A DNA stretch of 64,000 nucleotides from Pseudomonas hygromyciniae (GTDB taxonomy: Bacteria > Pseudomonadota > Gammaproteobacteria > Pseudomonadales > Pseudomonadaceae), in assembly GCF_016925675.1 (NCBI RefSeq), contig NZ_CP070506.1:4338501-4402500 (forward strand), written 5' to 3'. The number at the start of each line of letters is the position of its first letter. Position 1 is the stretch's first letter. Under the pieces are notes generated by a model. The model worked only from the letters and a program-made list of their open reading frames with translations, did no database searches and had not been told where the DNA came from. Position numbers and translations under genes: made by a program. This document shows positions 1 through 8,645 of the stretch, piece after piece.

Positions 1-116
1 ATATTGCCGGTGGCAATGCCGGAAAAGCGGCAAGCGCTTTCCGCGAAACGTCAGGAAAGCGGCAATGGGCAGTTGCCGCTATCCAAGGTGTGACATAAAC
101 AAATGTGGGAGGGGGG
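1..116. other. Intergenic region downstream of cheR
   Basis: No coding region is visible. A short direct repeat of the form GGAAA(A)GCGGCAA occurs twice, together with several TTGCCG/CGGCAA half-sites. In related Pseudomonas this side leads to the flgB operon, so promoter elements could lie here, but I found no match with the GG-N10-GC spacing of a sigma-54 site. Confidence 0.4.
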
Positions 117-944
117 TTATTTAGCCTGGTAGATAATGCCCGGGCTGCACTGCACCATCTGGTAATGATCCGGCAGGCCATTCAGCGCCTCGGATGCACC
201 GAGAAACAGATAGCCACCGCGCTTGAGCGTGCCGTGGATGCGCAACAGGATGTCCTTCTTCACTTCAGCCGAGAAGTAGATCAGTACGTTGCGGCAAAAC
301 ACGATATCGAACTTGCCGAGGCTGGCGTAGCTGTCCAGCAGGTTGAACGAGCGGAACTCCACCCGGCTCTTGATCGGCGCCTTGACCGCCCAGCGCCCGG
401 CACCCTTGGGGTCGAAGTAGCGCTGCAAGCGCTCCTGGGACAGACCGCGCCCCAGGGCCAGGCTGTCGTACTCGCCGGTCTTGCAGTTGGTCAGCATGGT
501 GCCGGACAAGTCAGTGGCAACAATTTGCACCCCTGCCTTCAACTGGCCCATGTTGGTCCGCTCGAACTCATCGATGGACATCGACAGCGAATAGGGTTCC
601 TGCCCCGATGAACACGCCGCCGACCAGATGCGCAAGCGCTGGCCTGGACTGGCCTTGATGGCCTCAGGCAGTACCTTGTTCTTGAGCACCTCAAAGGGGT
701 AGGTATCACGAAACCACAGGGTTTCGTTGGTGGTCATGGCATCGACCACCATCTCCTTGAGCCCGCTGCGCGGTTGGCCCTGGATGCGCTGCACCAACTC
801 GCCCAGGGACTTGATGCCCTGCTGTTCCATCAATTTGTTGAGGCGGCTTGATACCAGGTATTGCTTGTTTTCACCGAGCAATATGCCACAGGCTTTTTCC
901 AGGAATACCCGGAACTGTTCGAAATCCAAATTACCCGTAGACAA
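117..944 (-). CDS. cheR: Chemotaxis protein methyltransferase CheR
   Basis: A 275-residue protein with the CheR layout: an all-alpha N-terminal domain (about 1-80) followed by a SAM-dependent methyltransferase domain. Recognisable segments are TTNETLWFRD near residue 90, IWSAACSSGQEPYS (the SAM-binding glycine/serine loop), and FDIVFCRNVLIYF near residue 215. The family methylates glutamates on chemoreceptors in the cytoplasm, using SAM, to adapt receptor signalling. It lies 43 bp downstream of cheV on the same strand, and the pair is divergent from flgA, the usual Pseudomonas arrangement at the edge of the flagellar cluster. Length is normal and nothing is broken. Confidence 0.96.
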   Translation of the reverse strand: MSTGNLDFEQFRVFLEKACGILLGENKQYLVSSRLNKLMEQQGIKSLGELVQRIQGQPRSGLKEMVVDAMTTNETLWFRDTYPFEVLKNKVLPEAIKASPGQRLRIWSAACSSGQEPYSLSMSIDEFERTNMGQLKAGVQIVATDLSGTMLTNCKTGEYDSLALGRGLSQERLQRYFDPKGAGRWAVKAPIKSRVEFRSFNLLDSYASLGKFDIVFCRNVLIYFSAEVKKDILLRIHGTLKRGGYLFLGASEALNGLPDHYQMVQCSPGIIYQAK

Positions 945-987
945 TGAAACCGCCTCTTAACTCGTGTGACCGCCAGGGAGAAAGCCC

Positions 988-1920
988 CTAGCCGTGATCT
1001 GCAGATTTGATCCGTTCGACGACCCGGGAAGCCAGGTCATCAGGACGGAATTTGGCCAGGAAGTCATCGGCACCGACCTTCTTGACCATTGCCTGGTTGA
1101 ATACACCGGACAATGAAGTATGCAGGATGATATGCAATTTTTGCATGCGTGGGTCGTTGCGTATCTCGGCCGTGAGGGTGTAGCCGTCCATTTCCGGCAT
1201 CTCGATGTCGGAAATCATCATCAAGAACTCTTCTTCCGGCTTCTTGCCTTCGTCCACCAGCTTGCGCAGATAGTCCAGGGCCTGGCGGCCGTCATTGAGA
1301 GCCACCACTTCGACACCAACGGTCTGCAGACAACGGGACACCTGCTTGCGTGCCACAGAGGAGTCATCCACCGTCAACACCCGAAGGGACACGGCCTTCT
1401 GCTGGGTCTGTTCATCCACCACACCCACCGAAATATGCTCCGAAGTCGGCGCCACCTCCGCGAGGATCTTCTCAACGTCGATGATTTCCACCAACTGGTT
1501 ATCGACCCGCGTCACTGCCGTGAGGTAGTGATCACGCCCGGTGCCCTTGGGTGGTGGATGGATCTCTTCCCAGTTCATGTTGACGATACGTTCCACCGAG
1601 CGCACCAGGAAACCCTGGGTCTTGGTGTTGTACTCGGTGATGATCACAAACGGGCTCTCGCGATCCTGCAAACCAGCAGAACCGGTGGCCATCGCCAGGT
1701 CAAGAATCGGAATCGTCGAGCCACGGATGTTGGCCACGCCACACACCACCGGGTTGGACTTGGGCATTATGGTGAGCTTGGGACATTGCAGCACCTCCCG
1801 CACCTTGAAGACGTTGATGCCATATAGCTGCTTGCCATCGAGTCGAAACAGCAACAACTCCAGGCGATTCTGCCCTACCAGCTGTGTGCGCTGGTTCACT
1901 GAATCCATTACACCCGCCAT
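988..1920 (-). CDS. cheV: Chemotaxis coupling protein CheV
   Basis: A 310-residue CheW-REC fusion. Residues about 15-165 form the CheW-like coupling domain (LLLFRLDGKQLYGINVFKVREV type start). Residues about 178-305 are a response-regulator receiver with the acidic pair VDDSS, the phospho-acceptor Asp in MISDIEMPEMDG, and the conserved Lys in ADDFLAKF. CheV proteins couple receptors to CheA and tune adaptation through receiver phosphorylation. The start is preceded by an AGGAGT ribosome-binding site, and the gene is divergent from flgA across a gap of about 80 bp. Confidence 0.96.
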   Translation of the reverse strand: MAGVMDSVNQRTQLVGQNRLELLLFRLDGKQLYGINVFKVREVLQCPKLTIMPKSNPVVCGVANIRGSTIPILDLAMATGSAGLQDRESPFVIITEYNTKTQGFLVRSVERIVNMNWEEIHPPPKGTGRDHYLTAVTRVDNQLVEIIDVEKILAEVAPTSEHISVGVVDEQTQQKAVSLRVLTVDDSSVARKQVSRCLQTVGVEVVALNDGRQALDYLRKLVDEGKKPEEEFLMMISDIEMPEMDGYTLTAEIRNDPRMQKLHIILHTSLSGVFNQAMVKKVGADDFLAKFRPDDLASRVVERIKSADHG

Positions 1921-1974
1921 GCCCAGACTCCTACGCTACAAAACTTACGGGTACGACGCGTACCCAACACGAAA

Positions 1975-1990
1975 CGGCACGCGCTTTGCT
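1975..1990 (+). promoter_or_regulatory. Candidate sigma-54 promoter upstream of flgA
   Basis: The sequence CGGCACGCGCTTTGCT fits the -24/-12 consensus TGGCACG-N4-TTGC with one mismatch in the first base and exact GG-N10-GC spacing. FleQ/sigma-54 control of flgA is known in P. aeruginosa, which supports it. The predicted +1 is near 2001, immediately before the chosen flgA start, so the transcript would be almost leaderless. Confidence 0.6.
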
Positions 1991-2001
1991 TTTTATTGGC
2001 C

Positions 2002-2766
2002 ATGGACATCAAAACGACAGTTTCCCGACGCCTTCGCTCGCCACAGTACCGCAGATTGCTCTGCGCCTGGATGGCGTTGCTTGCCTTGGGCGCAGGCCAC
2101 CAGGCCCGTGCCGACAACGTCACCTTGCCTGATCTGCTTATCGGCGTCACTCAAGGCTTTCTTGAGTTCACTGTAGAAGATTATCTGGCAACCACCCAGA
2201 CACCGGGCCGTTATGAAATCCAGGTCAACCAGTTGGACCCGCGTTTGCGCATGCCCATGTGTGACAAGGAATTGACAGGTTCCCTGGAAAGCCCCGCCCA
2301 GCCCATCGGCCGCGTGACCGTGCGCGTGCGCTGCGACGGCAGCTCGCCCTGGACCGTGTTCGTGCCGGCCCAGGTCCGCTTGTTTCGCGACGTAGTGACC
2401 GTCACTCGCCCGCTCAAGCGTACCGGCATCATCGGCTTTGAAGACGTTGCGCTGCGTGAACGGGACATCAGCCAGATTAGTCAGGGCTACCTCACCTCCG
2501 TGGACCAGGCCGTCGGGCAGAAACTGACCCGACCAATGGTCACCGACCAGGTCATTACCCTGGTTCACCTGGAACAGGCAGAAGTGGTGCGCAAGGGCGA
2601 CCATGTGGTGATATCCGCCAGCAGCGGCGGCCTGAACGTGAAAATGCCGGGGGAAGCCCTGGCCAACGGCGGGATGAGCGAACAGATTCGCGTGAAGAAC
2701 CTCAACTCCAAGCGTGTGATCAAGGCCCGGGTGACAGCCCCAGGCCAGGTGGAGGTGGCTTTATAG
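2002..2766 (+). CDS. flgA: Flagellar P-ring assembly chaperone FlgA
   Basis: A 254-residue periplasmic protein. The N-terminus has arginines, then a hydrophobic stretch (LLCAWMALLALGAG) and an AxA-type cleavage site (QARA), a classical Sec signal peptide. The mature part carries the FlgA pattern: an N-terminal extension, a central SAF-like domain and a C-terminal beta domain ending VTAPGQVEVAL. FlgA chaperones FlgI into the P ring. ATG 2002 is chosen over an upstream in-frame TTG at 1996. A later start at an internal ATG near 2071 would remove the basic part of the signal peptide. It is followed by flgM, which has its own sigma-28 promoter. Confidence 0.93.
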   Translation: MDIKTTVSRRLRSPQYRRLLCAWMALLALGAGHQARADNVTLPDLLIGVTQGFLEFTVEDYLATTQTPGRYEIQVNQLDPRLRMPMCDKELTGSLESPAQPIGRVTVRVRCDGSSPWTVFVPAQVRLFRDVVTVTRPLKRTGIIGFEDVALRERDISQISQGYLTSVDQAVGQKLTRPMVTDQVITLVHLEQAEVVRKGDHVVISASSGGLNVKMPGEALANGGMSEQIRVKNLNSKRVIKARVTAPGQVEVAL

Positions 2767-2844
2767 ATCACTGGCGTGGGAGGCTGGCTTTTCCTACACT
2801 GTGCCCATGATCTCGCTGTGCACAGGTTTATTGTCGATCGAGCC

Positions 2845-2871
2845 TAAAGTTTGTCCGGGTATGGCCGAAAA
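2845..2871 (+). promoter_or_regulatory. Sigma-28 (FliA) promoter for flgMN
   Basis: TAAAGTTT-N11-GCCGAAAA matches the FliA consensus TAAAGTTT-N11-GCCGATAA at 15 of 16 fixed positions. It lies about 36 bp upstream of the flgM ATG. This is the expected late class promoter for the anti-sigma factor, so FlgM is replenished when FliA is active. Confidence 0.88.
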
Positions 2872-2907
2872 CATGGCAAGCGTCCAAATACCCAGAGGTT
2901 TTTTAAC

Positions 2908-3225
2908 ATGGTCATTGATTTCAGCCGATTGAACAGCGCCCAGGCGACGCCCGGCGGCACGCGTACCAACGCGGCCAAGGACAGCGTTGAAGCCAAGGCC
3001 CCGGCACTGCCCGCCAAGGCAGAACAAACCGCTTCGACCCAAAGTGGCGAATCGGTGCATTTGAGCAACGAGGCTCAACAGTTGCAGAAGATCACGGACT
3101 CGCTGCGCGATCAGCCGGTTGTCAATAAAGCCCGCGTGGCCGAGTTGAAACAGGCGATTGCCGATGGCAGCTATCAGATCGACAACGACCGTTTAGCCGG
3201 CAAAATCATCAAAGCCGAGCGCTAG
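2908..3225 (+). CDS. flgM: Anti-sigma-28 factor FlgM
   Basis: A 105-residue protein beginning MVIDFSRLN. It has a disordered, Ala/Lys-rich first half and the FliA-binding C-terminal half with VNKARVAELKQAIADGSYQID, a pattern of FlgM helices H3-H4. It holds FliA inactive until it is exported through the completed hook-basal body. ATG 2908 has AGAGG upstream; an upstream in-frame extension would start inside the sigma-28 promoter and is rejected. flgN follows after 48 bp. Confidence 0.94.
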   Translation: MVIDFSRLNSAQATPGGTRTNAAKDSVEAKAPALPAKAEQTASTQSGESVHLSNEAQQLQKITDSLRDQPVVNKARVAELKQAIADGSYQIDNDRLAGKIIKAER

Positions 3226-3273
3226 GCAAAGGCCTGCGCCAGGCTTTTGGACGCTTAAACCCCAAGGCCAGCC

Positions 3274-3741
3274 ATGCACGACGAAAATCTGCTGCAACTG
3301 ATCAATGAAGACCTGGCTCCCGCGCAACACCTGCTGGAGCTGCTTCAAGAAGAATTCGTGGCCCTCTATGGCCGCGATATGCGCCTGCTGGAAGATATCC
3401 TGGCACGCAAGCAATCGCTGATCATCCTGCTCGAACAACACGGCCAGAAACGCAGCCAGATCCTGCTCAGCCTGGGCCTGCCCGCTGACCACAGCGGCCT
3501 GGAACAGCTGGCCAGCCATTCGTCGGTCGGCGACCAGTTGCTGGCCCAGAGCGCAGCACTCAATCAGTTGTTGATCAACTGCCAAGAGGCCAATGTACTC
3601 AATGGCCAGTCGATCCAACTGCAGCAAGCCACCACCGCCAACCAGTTGCGCATCCTGCATGGTGGCGAACCTCCAGCGCTGTATAACGCCCAAGGCTCTA
3701 CCTCACGGCTGGTCAAGCCCAGCACCCTCAGCCAAGCCTGA
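3274..3741 (+). CDS. flgN: Flagellar export chaperone FlgN
   Basis: A 155-residue, strongly helical protein, Leu/Gln-rich, with a FlgN-type helical core ([16 protein letters not shown], repeated LxxLL-like pattern) and a low-complexity C-terminus. FlgN chaperones the hook-filament junction proteins FlgK and FlgL to the export gate. It sits directly after flgM, as in other Pseudomonas, and should be cotranscribed with it from the sigma-28 promoter. Confidence 0.9.
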   Translation: MHDENLLQLINEDLAPAQHLLELLQEEFVALYGRDMRLLEDILARKQSLIILLEQHGQKRSQILLSLGLPADHSGLEQLASHSSVGDQLLAQSAALNQLLINCQEANVLNGQSIQLQQATTANQLRILHGGEPPALYNAQGSTSRLVKPSTLSQA

Positions 3742-3836
3742 CGCCGGTTTATCGCGTGCCCTATCAAGGCACGCCACATGCTGGCAAAATGCCGGTTCTT
3801 GCGTGTAGTCGTATTTTGTCTGGAGATGGAAGAACC

Positions 3837-4586
3837 GTGTTCAACACCCTTAGCGCGGAAGATGCTCCGCAGCCACCCAAGGTCCTCACCACCCCTCTGG
3901 AAATTGCCAGCACCCTGCGGCTGCTGCAAGAGAGCCACGACCCGCTGATCATCACCTTCCACGAACGCAACCAGCGCTTCCAGAGCTACCTGGTGGAGGT
4001 CGACAAGGACAGCAAGACCCTGAGCCTGGACGAAATGATCCCGCCCGAAGGTGAACGCTACCTGGAGAATGGCGAAGCGTTTCGTATCGAAGGCTTTCAT
4101 GAGGGCGTGCGCGTGGCCTGGGAGAGCAATGGCACCCTGACCATTGGCGCAAAGGACGGCCACCGTATCTACAAGGGCAGCCTGCCGGAAGAAGTGGTCT
4201 ACCATCAGCGGCGCAATGCCTTTCGTGCGGCATTGAAGCTGGCGCAACTGGTAAATATCGAATTGGGCGGCGAGAAACTCAAGTCGCCCCTCAGCGGCAA
4301 GTTGCTGGATATCTCCGCCACCGGCTGCAAGCTACGCTTTGAAGGTGACATCTCCGAGCGCCTGCAACTGGGCCAGGTCTACGACCGCTTTATCGCCGCC
4401 CTGCCCTTTGGCAGCATGACCACGGCGGTGGAGTTGCGTTACCTGCACTTTGAAGAAAGGATCAACACCACCTTTGCCGGCGTGCGCTTCCACAACATGA
4501 GCGGTCTGGTGCAGCGCCAGGTCGAGCGTTTTGTCTACCAACTGCAGCGCGAGGCGCGACGGTTCGATAAAGACGACGACATGTAA
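3837..4586 (+). CDS. flgZ: Flagellar brake protein, YcgR-N plus PilZ domain (FlgZ-like)
   Basis: A 249-residue protein with an N-terminal YcgR-like beta domain (about 15-120) and a C-terminal PilZ domain. The PilZ c-di-GMP signature is visible: YHQRRNAFR (RxxxR) near residue 125 and DISATGCKL (D/NxSxxG) near 160. Proteins of this family bind c-di-GMP and interact with the flagellar motor to reduce swimming. The start is taken as GTG 3837, which has GGAG/GGAAG just upstream; a longer in-frame extension to 3756 has no domain content. It follows flgN and ends at a bidirectional terminator. Confidence 0.88.
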   Translation: MFNTLSAEDAPQPPKVLTTPLEIASTLRLLQESHDPLIITFHERNQRFQSYLVEVDKDSKTLSLDEMIPPEGERYLENGEAFRIEGFHEGVRVAWESNGTLTIGAKDGHRIYKGSLPEEVVYHQRRNAFRAALKLAQLVNIELGGEKLKSPLSGKLLDISATGCKLRFEGDISERLQLGQVYDRFIAALPFGSMTTAVELRYLHFEERINTTFAGVRFHNMSGLVQRQVERFVYQLQREARRFDKDDDM

Positions 4587-4602
4587 ACGTCGAACCATAG
4601 GC

Positions 4603-4645
4603 ATAAAAAACGGGCAGCTCCTTTGGGAACTGCCCGTTTTTTATG
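4603..4645. terminator. Bidirectional rho-independent terminator
   Basis: An inverted repeat with arms ACGGGCAGCTCC / GGAACTGCCCGT, flanked by A-run on one side and T-run on the other. It separates flgZ (plus) from the convergent MFS gene (minus) and can serve both. Confidence 0.9.
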
Positions 4646-4647
4646 CT

Positions 4648-6027
4648 TCAGGGACGGGCCCGACTCAGGTCATGCGGGTGATCATCCGGATCGGGATGCT
4701 GCGGCGGCTCAGGCTCGGGTTGCGGCGCAACTTCAGGCTCTGCCTCGGGCTCAGGCTCAGGCACGGCGGTTTGCATCTGGTCCTGTACCACCTGTTCATC
4801 GACACGCGGGTCGAGGGCGGCCACCAATGGCGAGCTGGACATGCTGTCGGGCATCGCCACGTGATGCAGCGGCGCGTCGTCCACCTGATGCAGGTTGGTC
4901 ACAGCCTTGGGTCGAATGCGCCAGACCAGGATCAACGCGCACAAGCTAAAGAACGCATAGAGCATCTGGTTGCCAAACAGCTTCATGACCACACCCGCCA
5001 GCAACGGCCCGATACTCGCGCCCACCCCATAGGTCACCAGCAACATCGCTGTGAGGGACACCCGGCGATCACCTTCGACATGGTCGTTGGAAAATGCCAC
5101 GGCCAGCGGGTAGAGGCAGAACTGCACCAATGAACACAGGAAGCCGGCGATAAACAGCACCTCCAGCGGCACCTGGGTCATGATCGCCAGCGGCAACGCA
5201 GCCACCGCCAGGGCCAGGGCGAAACAGCGAATCAGCAGCGCACGGTCATACCGATCCGACAGCCAGCCCAATGGCCATTGCACCAACAGGCCGGCAAAAA
5301 TGCAGCTACCCATGAACAGACCGACCTGCTCGGTACTCAGCCCCTGCTGAGCCGCATACAGCGGCGCCAGGCCGTAGAAGGAACCGACGATCAGGCCGGC
5401 CCCCAACACCGTACTCAGGGACTGCGGCACGCGCTTGATAAAGAAGCGCGGCTCCATCGGCGCCGGATGCAAAGGCGCAGGGTGAATACGCCGGGTCATG
5501 GCGACCGGCACCAGGCACAGGGCAAAACACAATGCCACCAGCATCAGCAACTCAAGCCCCAACTGAGGGTGCATGACCAGAATCAACTGGCCCAGCACCA
5601 GGCCCAGGTACGACGCGATCATATAACCGCTGAACACCACGCCGCGCTGCTTGGCATCTGCCTGTTCGTTGAGCCAGCTCTCGATGACCATGTACTGGCA
5701 CATCATGCCCAGGCCGACAATGATCCGCAGGACGATCCAGGCCGGCAGCCAATCCACCAGGCCATGACCCAGCACTGCCGCGCCGACAATCCCGGCACAG
5801 GTAGCATAGGCGCGTATGTGACCAACCCGGGCGATCAGGCGATGCCCGATCTTGCCGCCCAGCACCAAGCCAAAATAGTTGGCGGCCATCAGCGCACCGA
5901 CCCACAGGCTGTCGACGTTATCCGCCGCCAGGCGCAAGGCCAGGTAAGTACTGAGCAGGCCGGAGCCGATCAGCATCATCAAGGAGGCAAAATAAAGGGC
6001 TCGAAAAGATTTCCAGATCTGGCGCAT
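4648..6027 (-). CDS. Major facilitator superfamily transporter (YcaD-like)
   Basis: A 459-residue inner-membrane protein with about 12 hydrophobic segments, split 6+6 around a central cytoplasmic loop. An MFS motif A-like loop (GWLSDRYDRALLIR) lies between segments of the second half, and a degenerate equivalent (GGKIGHRLIARVGHIR) in the first half. The last ~50 residues are an unusual Pro/Glu-rich cytoplasmic tail (repeated PEPE units). The substrate cannot be read from sequence. It is convergent with flgZ and ends in the shared terminator. Confidence 0.85.
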   Translation of the reverse strand: MRQIWKSFRALYFASLMMLIGSGLLSTYLALRLAADNVDSLWVGALMAANYFGLVLGGKIGHRLIARVGHIRAYATCAGIVGAAVLGHGLVDWLPAWIVLRIIVGLGMMCQYMVIESWLNEQADAKQRGVVFSGYMIASYLGLVLGQLILVMHPQLGLELLMLVALCFALCLVPVAMTRRIHPAPLHPAPMEPRFFIKRVPQSLSTVLGAGLIVGSFYGLAPLYAAQQGLSTEQVGLFMGSCIFAGLLVQWPLGWLSDRYDRALLIRCFALALAVAALPLAIMTQVPLEVLFIAGFLCSLVQFCLYPLAVAFSNDHVEGDRRVSLTAMLLVTYGVGASIGPLLAGVVMKLFGNQMLYAFFSLCALILVWRIRPKAVTNLHQVDDAPLHHVAMPDSMSSSPLVAALDPRVDEQVVQDQMQTAVPEPEPEAEPEVAPQPEPEPPQHPDPDDHPHDLSRARP

Positions 6028-6331
6028 CGGCGGTCCGAGCGGCTCCTTGCAGTGGGTGTCAGGCTATTCACACTAGCCTGAGGGCGAAGCGTCGTTAAAC
6101 CCAGGTACCCAACTACAAAGGCACCCGGGGGTATTTTGATCCGGCAAACGAGACAATCTCGAGATCGTCGAAGCATGCAGCCTTCGATGAACTCGACACC
6201 CAACAGTTCCTTCGCTGTTCAGCTACGTGTCAGACGTACCCAGACAGGGGACGAGGTACAAGGTTTTGACAATATATCTCGCCAACCCGCCCAAAGGCAC
6301 TGGCCAAACGACCAAGAAAACACGCTCCCAT

Positions 6332-6370
6332 AAAAAAACCCCGCCAGAGCGATCTGGTCGGGGTTTTTTC
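6332..6370. terminator. Rho-independent terminator left of the island
   Basis: ACCCCGCCAGA-N4-TCTGGTCGGGGT forms a stem with one internal mismatch, flanked by A7 and T6. It lies about 34 bp past the 3' end (CCA) of the interrupted tRNA on its downstream side, so it probably terminated the host tRNA-Arg transcript (minus strand). Confidence 0.8.
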
Positions 6371-6403
6371 ACGTCACGGCCAGGTAGGCGGCGGGACTGC
6401 AAA

Positions 6404-6451
6404 TGGTGTCCCAGGGCCGGTTCGAACGGCCAACCTTCCCCTTAGGAGGGG
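6404..6451 (-). pseudogene. 3' half of the disrupted host tRNA-Arg(CCT)
   Basis: Read on the minus strand, this segment holds part of the anticodon arm (loop CTCCTAA), the variable loop, a T arm with stem GGCCG/CGGCC and loop TTCGAAC, the 3' acceptor strand CTGGGAC, a discriminator A and an encoded CCA. The 5' half is missing here; instead the sequence diverges just past the anticodon stem. The complementary acceptor strand GTCCCAG is found at 59236-59242, 52.8 kb away. Joining the two halves gives a complete 77-nt-class tRNA with all stems paired. Confidence 0.92.
6439..6451. other. attL core
   Basis: CCCTTAGGAGGGG, covering the tRNA anticodon loop and part of the stem. It is identical to 59201-59213. 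To its right, similarity to the tRNA stops after a few bases. Confidence 0.85.
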
Positions 6452-6570
6452 ATAGGATATTAAAGACTAAGAATGACAGATACCGCCATATCCGGGATAA
6501 CTCGTTGTTTTATGAGTTTTTTTAATAAAATGACAGACACTCGCGGCCATTAAAAGACCTTGAGCGACAG

Positions 6571-6595
6571 GAGAAGTAGTTGCTAAAGTAGTGAC
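6571..6595 (+). repeat. Left-end 25-bp repeat, candidate integrase arm site
   Basis: GAGAAGTAGT-N5-AAGTAGTGAC, matching 22 of 25 positions at 58992-59016 in the same orientation. Each copy lies 120-190 bp inside its att core and holds two AAGTAGT units 15 bp apart. Such pairs of short direct repeats are what arm-type integrase binding sites look like; the function is inferred. Confidence 0.55.
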
Positions 6596-6620
6596 CAGTA
6601 GTCACCTAGAGCATCGACAT

Positions 6621-8057
6621 ATGGCAGGCAATAGCCAAGACAAACGCGTCAACGATCAACGACTAAGAGGGCTCGGCGACGGGGGCACTCTTACCGAGTC
6701 TATGCTAGGTCGCGGGACTGGGAGCATCCTGTTTAAAAAAGTAGGCGCCGTTACGACAGCTTACTACCGCTGGACAATTAACAAAAAAGCAGGACTTTTG
6801 AGCATAGGCCAATACCGATCCACTCCCAATGCTCCCGGCCTCACGCTAGCGGAAATCCGAGAGAAGGCACGCGACCTCGTCGCAATTTTGCTGGAGCACG
6901 GCAACCCCAAGGCATATCTAGAGAAAAACGCGGCGCAGGAGGAGGCTCAACGCGTGGTCGATGCGAAAATCTCCGATGACGCATCTAGAGTGGGTACATT
7001 TCAGGACCTTCTAGATAATTACTGTGACGACCTTCTGGCCAGAGGAAGAGTGAAAGCAAAGCAGGTCGCGGGCATGTTCAAGCTCCACGTTAGCACCCCC
7101 TTCCCCGAGATTGTGGCAAAACCAGCCCGTGATATCACTGTTTATGACATCACGACCATCCTTAAACACGTCCTGGCCGGAAAGCCAAAAAATCGAGGCA
7201 AAAATCACACCACTCCCGCCCCCGCCTCTAACATGCGTTCGACCACCGACACCCTGCATGGCTACCTTAGTACCGCGTTTGAAAAAGCGCGGAGCAGCAT
7301 TACCAGTCTTGAACGAAAGGTCGAAGATTCGAAGAATTTTGATATCACTACCAACCCAGTATCAGGTGTCGGAGGCCTAGAAGATGTTTACAAAGGTGAT
7401 ACCGAGTCGCTTGAGCAAGCTGAGCTTGCTGAACTGCTTATCTATCTCGACACCCTGCCGGATCGACAAAGAGCGATCGCACTTGCCCCAATCTATTTTG
7501 GTGGACAACGTCTTAAAATGCTCGCTGCCCTTAAGTGGGAACGAGTTTCTGACGACGGCATTACGCTGATTGATATCAAAGGCAAGGGAAAGCCAAGGCT
7601 CTATTTTCTGCCTTTTACACCCCGTATTACCGAAATAATTAAGCCACTGCTCGACCTGCGTCTCAGCGCGGAAGGGCCTTTCGCCTTGACCCATAACTTG
7701 ATACGAGCTGACGCCTTTAGCAAACTATTTAGCGAGGCTGGAACCCGCCTCAGCGAAGCCGGTGGGTCAGATGAGGCAGCGTCCAAGACCCGCTATTTCA
7801 CTTGGAAAAACATTCGAGTATCTGCCGAGACAATGCTGGCAGGCATCGGGATTAGTCGGGAAACTAGGGCCCACATCCTCTCGCACGGGAGATCGTCCGT
7901 ACAAAACAAGTTCTATGATCGGAACAGCTATCTTGTTGAGAAAACCGAAGCTCTCACGAAGTGGGGAGACTTTCTAGACAACATTCGGCAAAAAAAGTAC
8001 CGCCCTGATCTGAAAATACAATCCCTCAACGAGCTTCGCGGGGATGACTACAAGTGA
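6621..8057 (+). CDS. int: Tyrosine-type site-specific integrase
   Basis: A 478-residue integrase. The N-terminal part has an Arm-binding-like beta segment (AGLLSIGQYRST) and the usual LTLAEIREKARDL helix. The middle (about 130-240) is the core-binding domain. The catalytic domain shows the first Arg in YFGGQRLKMLAALKW, a Lys in IKGKGKPRLYFLP, and the C-terminal HILSHGRSS / FYDRNSYL region with His, Arg and the nucleophilic Tyr. An in-frame GTG at 6591 could extend it by 10 residues, but that codon lies in the end repeat, so ATG 6621 is preferred. It is oriented away from attL, adjacent to it, as expected for the enzyme that moves this island into and out of tRNA-Arg(CCT). Confidence 0.9.
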   Translation: MAGNSQDKRVNDQRLRGLGDGGTLTESMLGRGTGSILFKKVGAVTTAYYRWTINKKAGLLSIGQYRSTPNAPGLTLAEIREKARDLVAILLEHGNPKAYLEKNAAQEEAQRVVDAKISDDASRVGTFQDLLDNYCDDLLARGRVKAKQVAGMFKLHVSTPFPEIVAKPARDITVYDITTILKHVLAGKPKNRGKNHTTPAPASNMRSTTDTLHGYLSTAFEKARSSITSLERKVEDSKNFDITTNPVSGVGGLEDVYKGDTESLEQAELAELLIYLDTLPDRQRAIALAPIYFGGQRLKMLAALKWERVSDDGITLIDIKGKGKPRLYFLPFTPRITEIIKPLLDLRLSAEGPFALTHNLIRADAFSKLFSEAGTRLSEAGGSDEAASKTRYFTWKNIRVSAETMLAGIGISRETRAHILSHGRSSVQNKFYDRNSYLVEKTEALTKWGDFLDNIRQKKYRPDLKIQSLNELRGDDYK

Positions 8058-8645
8058 ACAGCTCCCCCAACTGTGAACAACGGCTTTCCAACAGCTCGAA
8101 GCGTCAGGCACCACTTCAACTGTAGGCGCTCACGCCCGATGCCGAGCTTTGTGCAGCAGAGCGCCGCAGCGGCTCACCCGCATTACATTGCCAGCCATAG
8201 CAGGCTTCGATTTAGGAGCAAACGGTGTTGCCGCCGGGATATCGCCATGGTCATGCTCTGCCGGACCGGCGCCCTTGAGCGCCCGCTTCAAAACGCGACA
8301 CTGCTGGAGAATTGCATTCCACTTGACCACCTGTTTGCATTGCCACTGACCAGCCGTTTGCATTCGACGTGACCACGCGCTGCACGAGACTTGACCGACA
8401 CACTGCATGCCCTTGACCGGCTGGATTCGACCTGAAGCAGGTCTTCGTTAAGGGCTACTAACGGCCAATAGCATCCCGCTGGTGATGATCATGGTGGCGA
8501 GGGTTACCACCCAACCTCACTGGCGCTACCCTGATGGCAATGCGCCCAACTATCGCCCACTTCGTTCGCTGGACAGCAAATAACTACGTTTCTGTCTACC
8601 CCTTATGTTAATTTTCGGCCTCAACATGGAGTTAAATGTTAAATA
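8058..8645. other. Non-coding tract with IS-end-like repeats
   Basis: No convincing gene. It holds the 23-bp repeat array at 8311-8402 and, after it, unrecognised sequence with short open stretches that look like decayed coding DNA. I see nothing else I can name. Confidence 0.5.
8311..8402 (+). repeat. Array of four 23-bp repeats (left copy)
   Basis: Four adjoining units of exactly 23 bp (starts 8311, 8334, 8357, 8380), with consensus TTTGCATTSGACKTGACCAS plus CCG. A fifth degenerate unit follows. The same unit occurs inverted at 12663-12723 and again direct at 43021-43114. Multiple 20-odd-bp subterminal repeats are typical of IS21-family ends; that assignment is inference. Confidence 0.7.

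Noticed and set aside
1..116. Sigma-54 promoter for a leftward or rightward flagellar operon
   Set aside because: Several GG and GC pairs occur, but none at the required 10-bp spacing.
2851..2907. Longer start for flgM at 2851
   Set aside because: It would begin inside the sigma-28 promoter; ATG 2908 has a ribosome-binding site and matches the family start.
3756..3836. N-terminal extension of the flgZ-like protein
   Set aside because: No domain content and no good ribosome-binding site; GTG 3837 fits the YcgR-N domain start.
8073..8372. 99-residue open frame after the integrase
   Set aside because: It runs into the 23-bp repeat array and has no coding character.
8311..8402. CRISPR array from regular 23-bp spacing
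   Set aside because: Units adjoin with no unique spacers and there are no cas genes; IS-end repeats explain them better.
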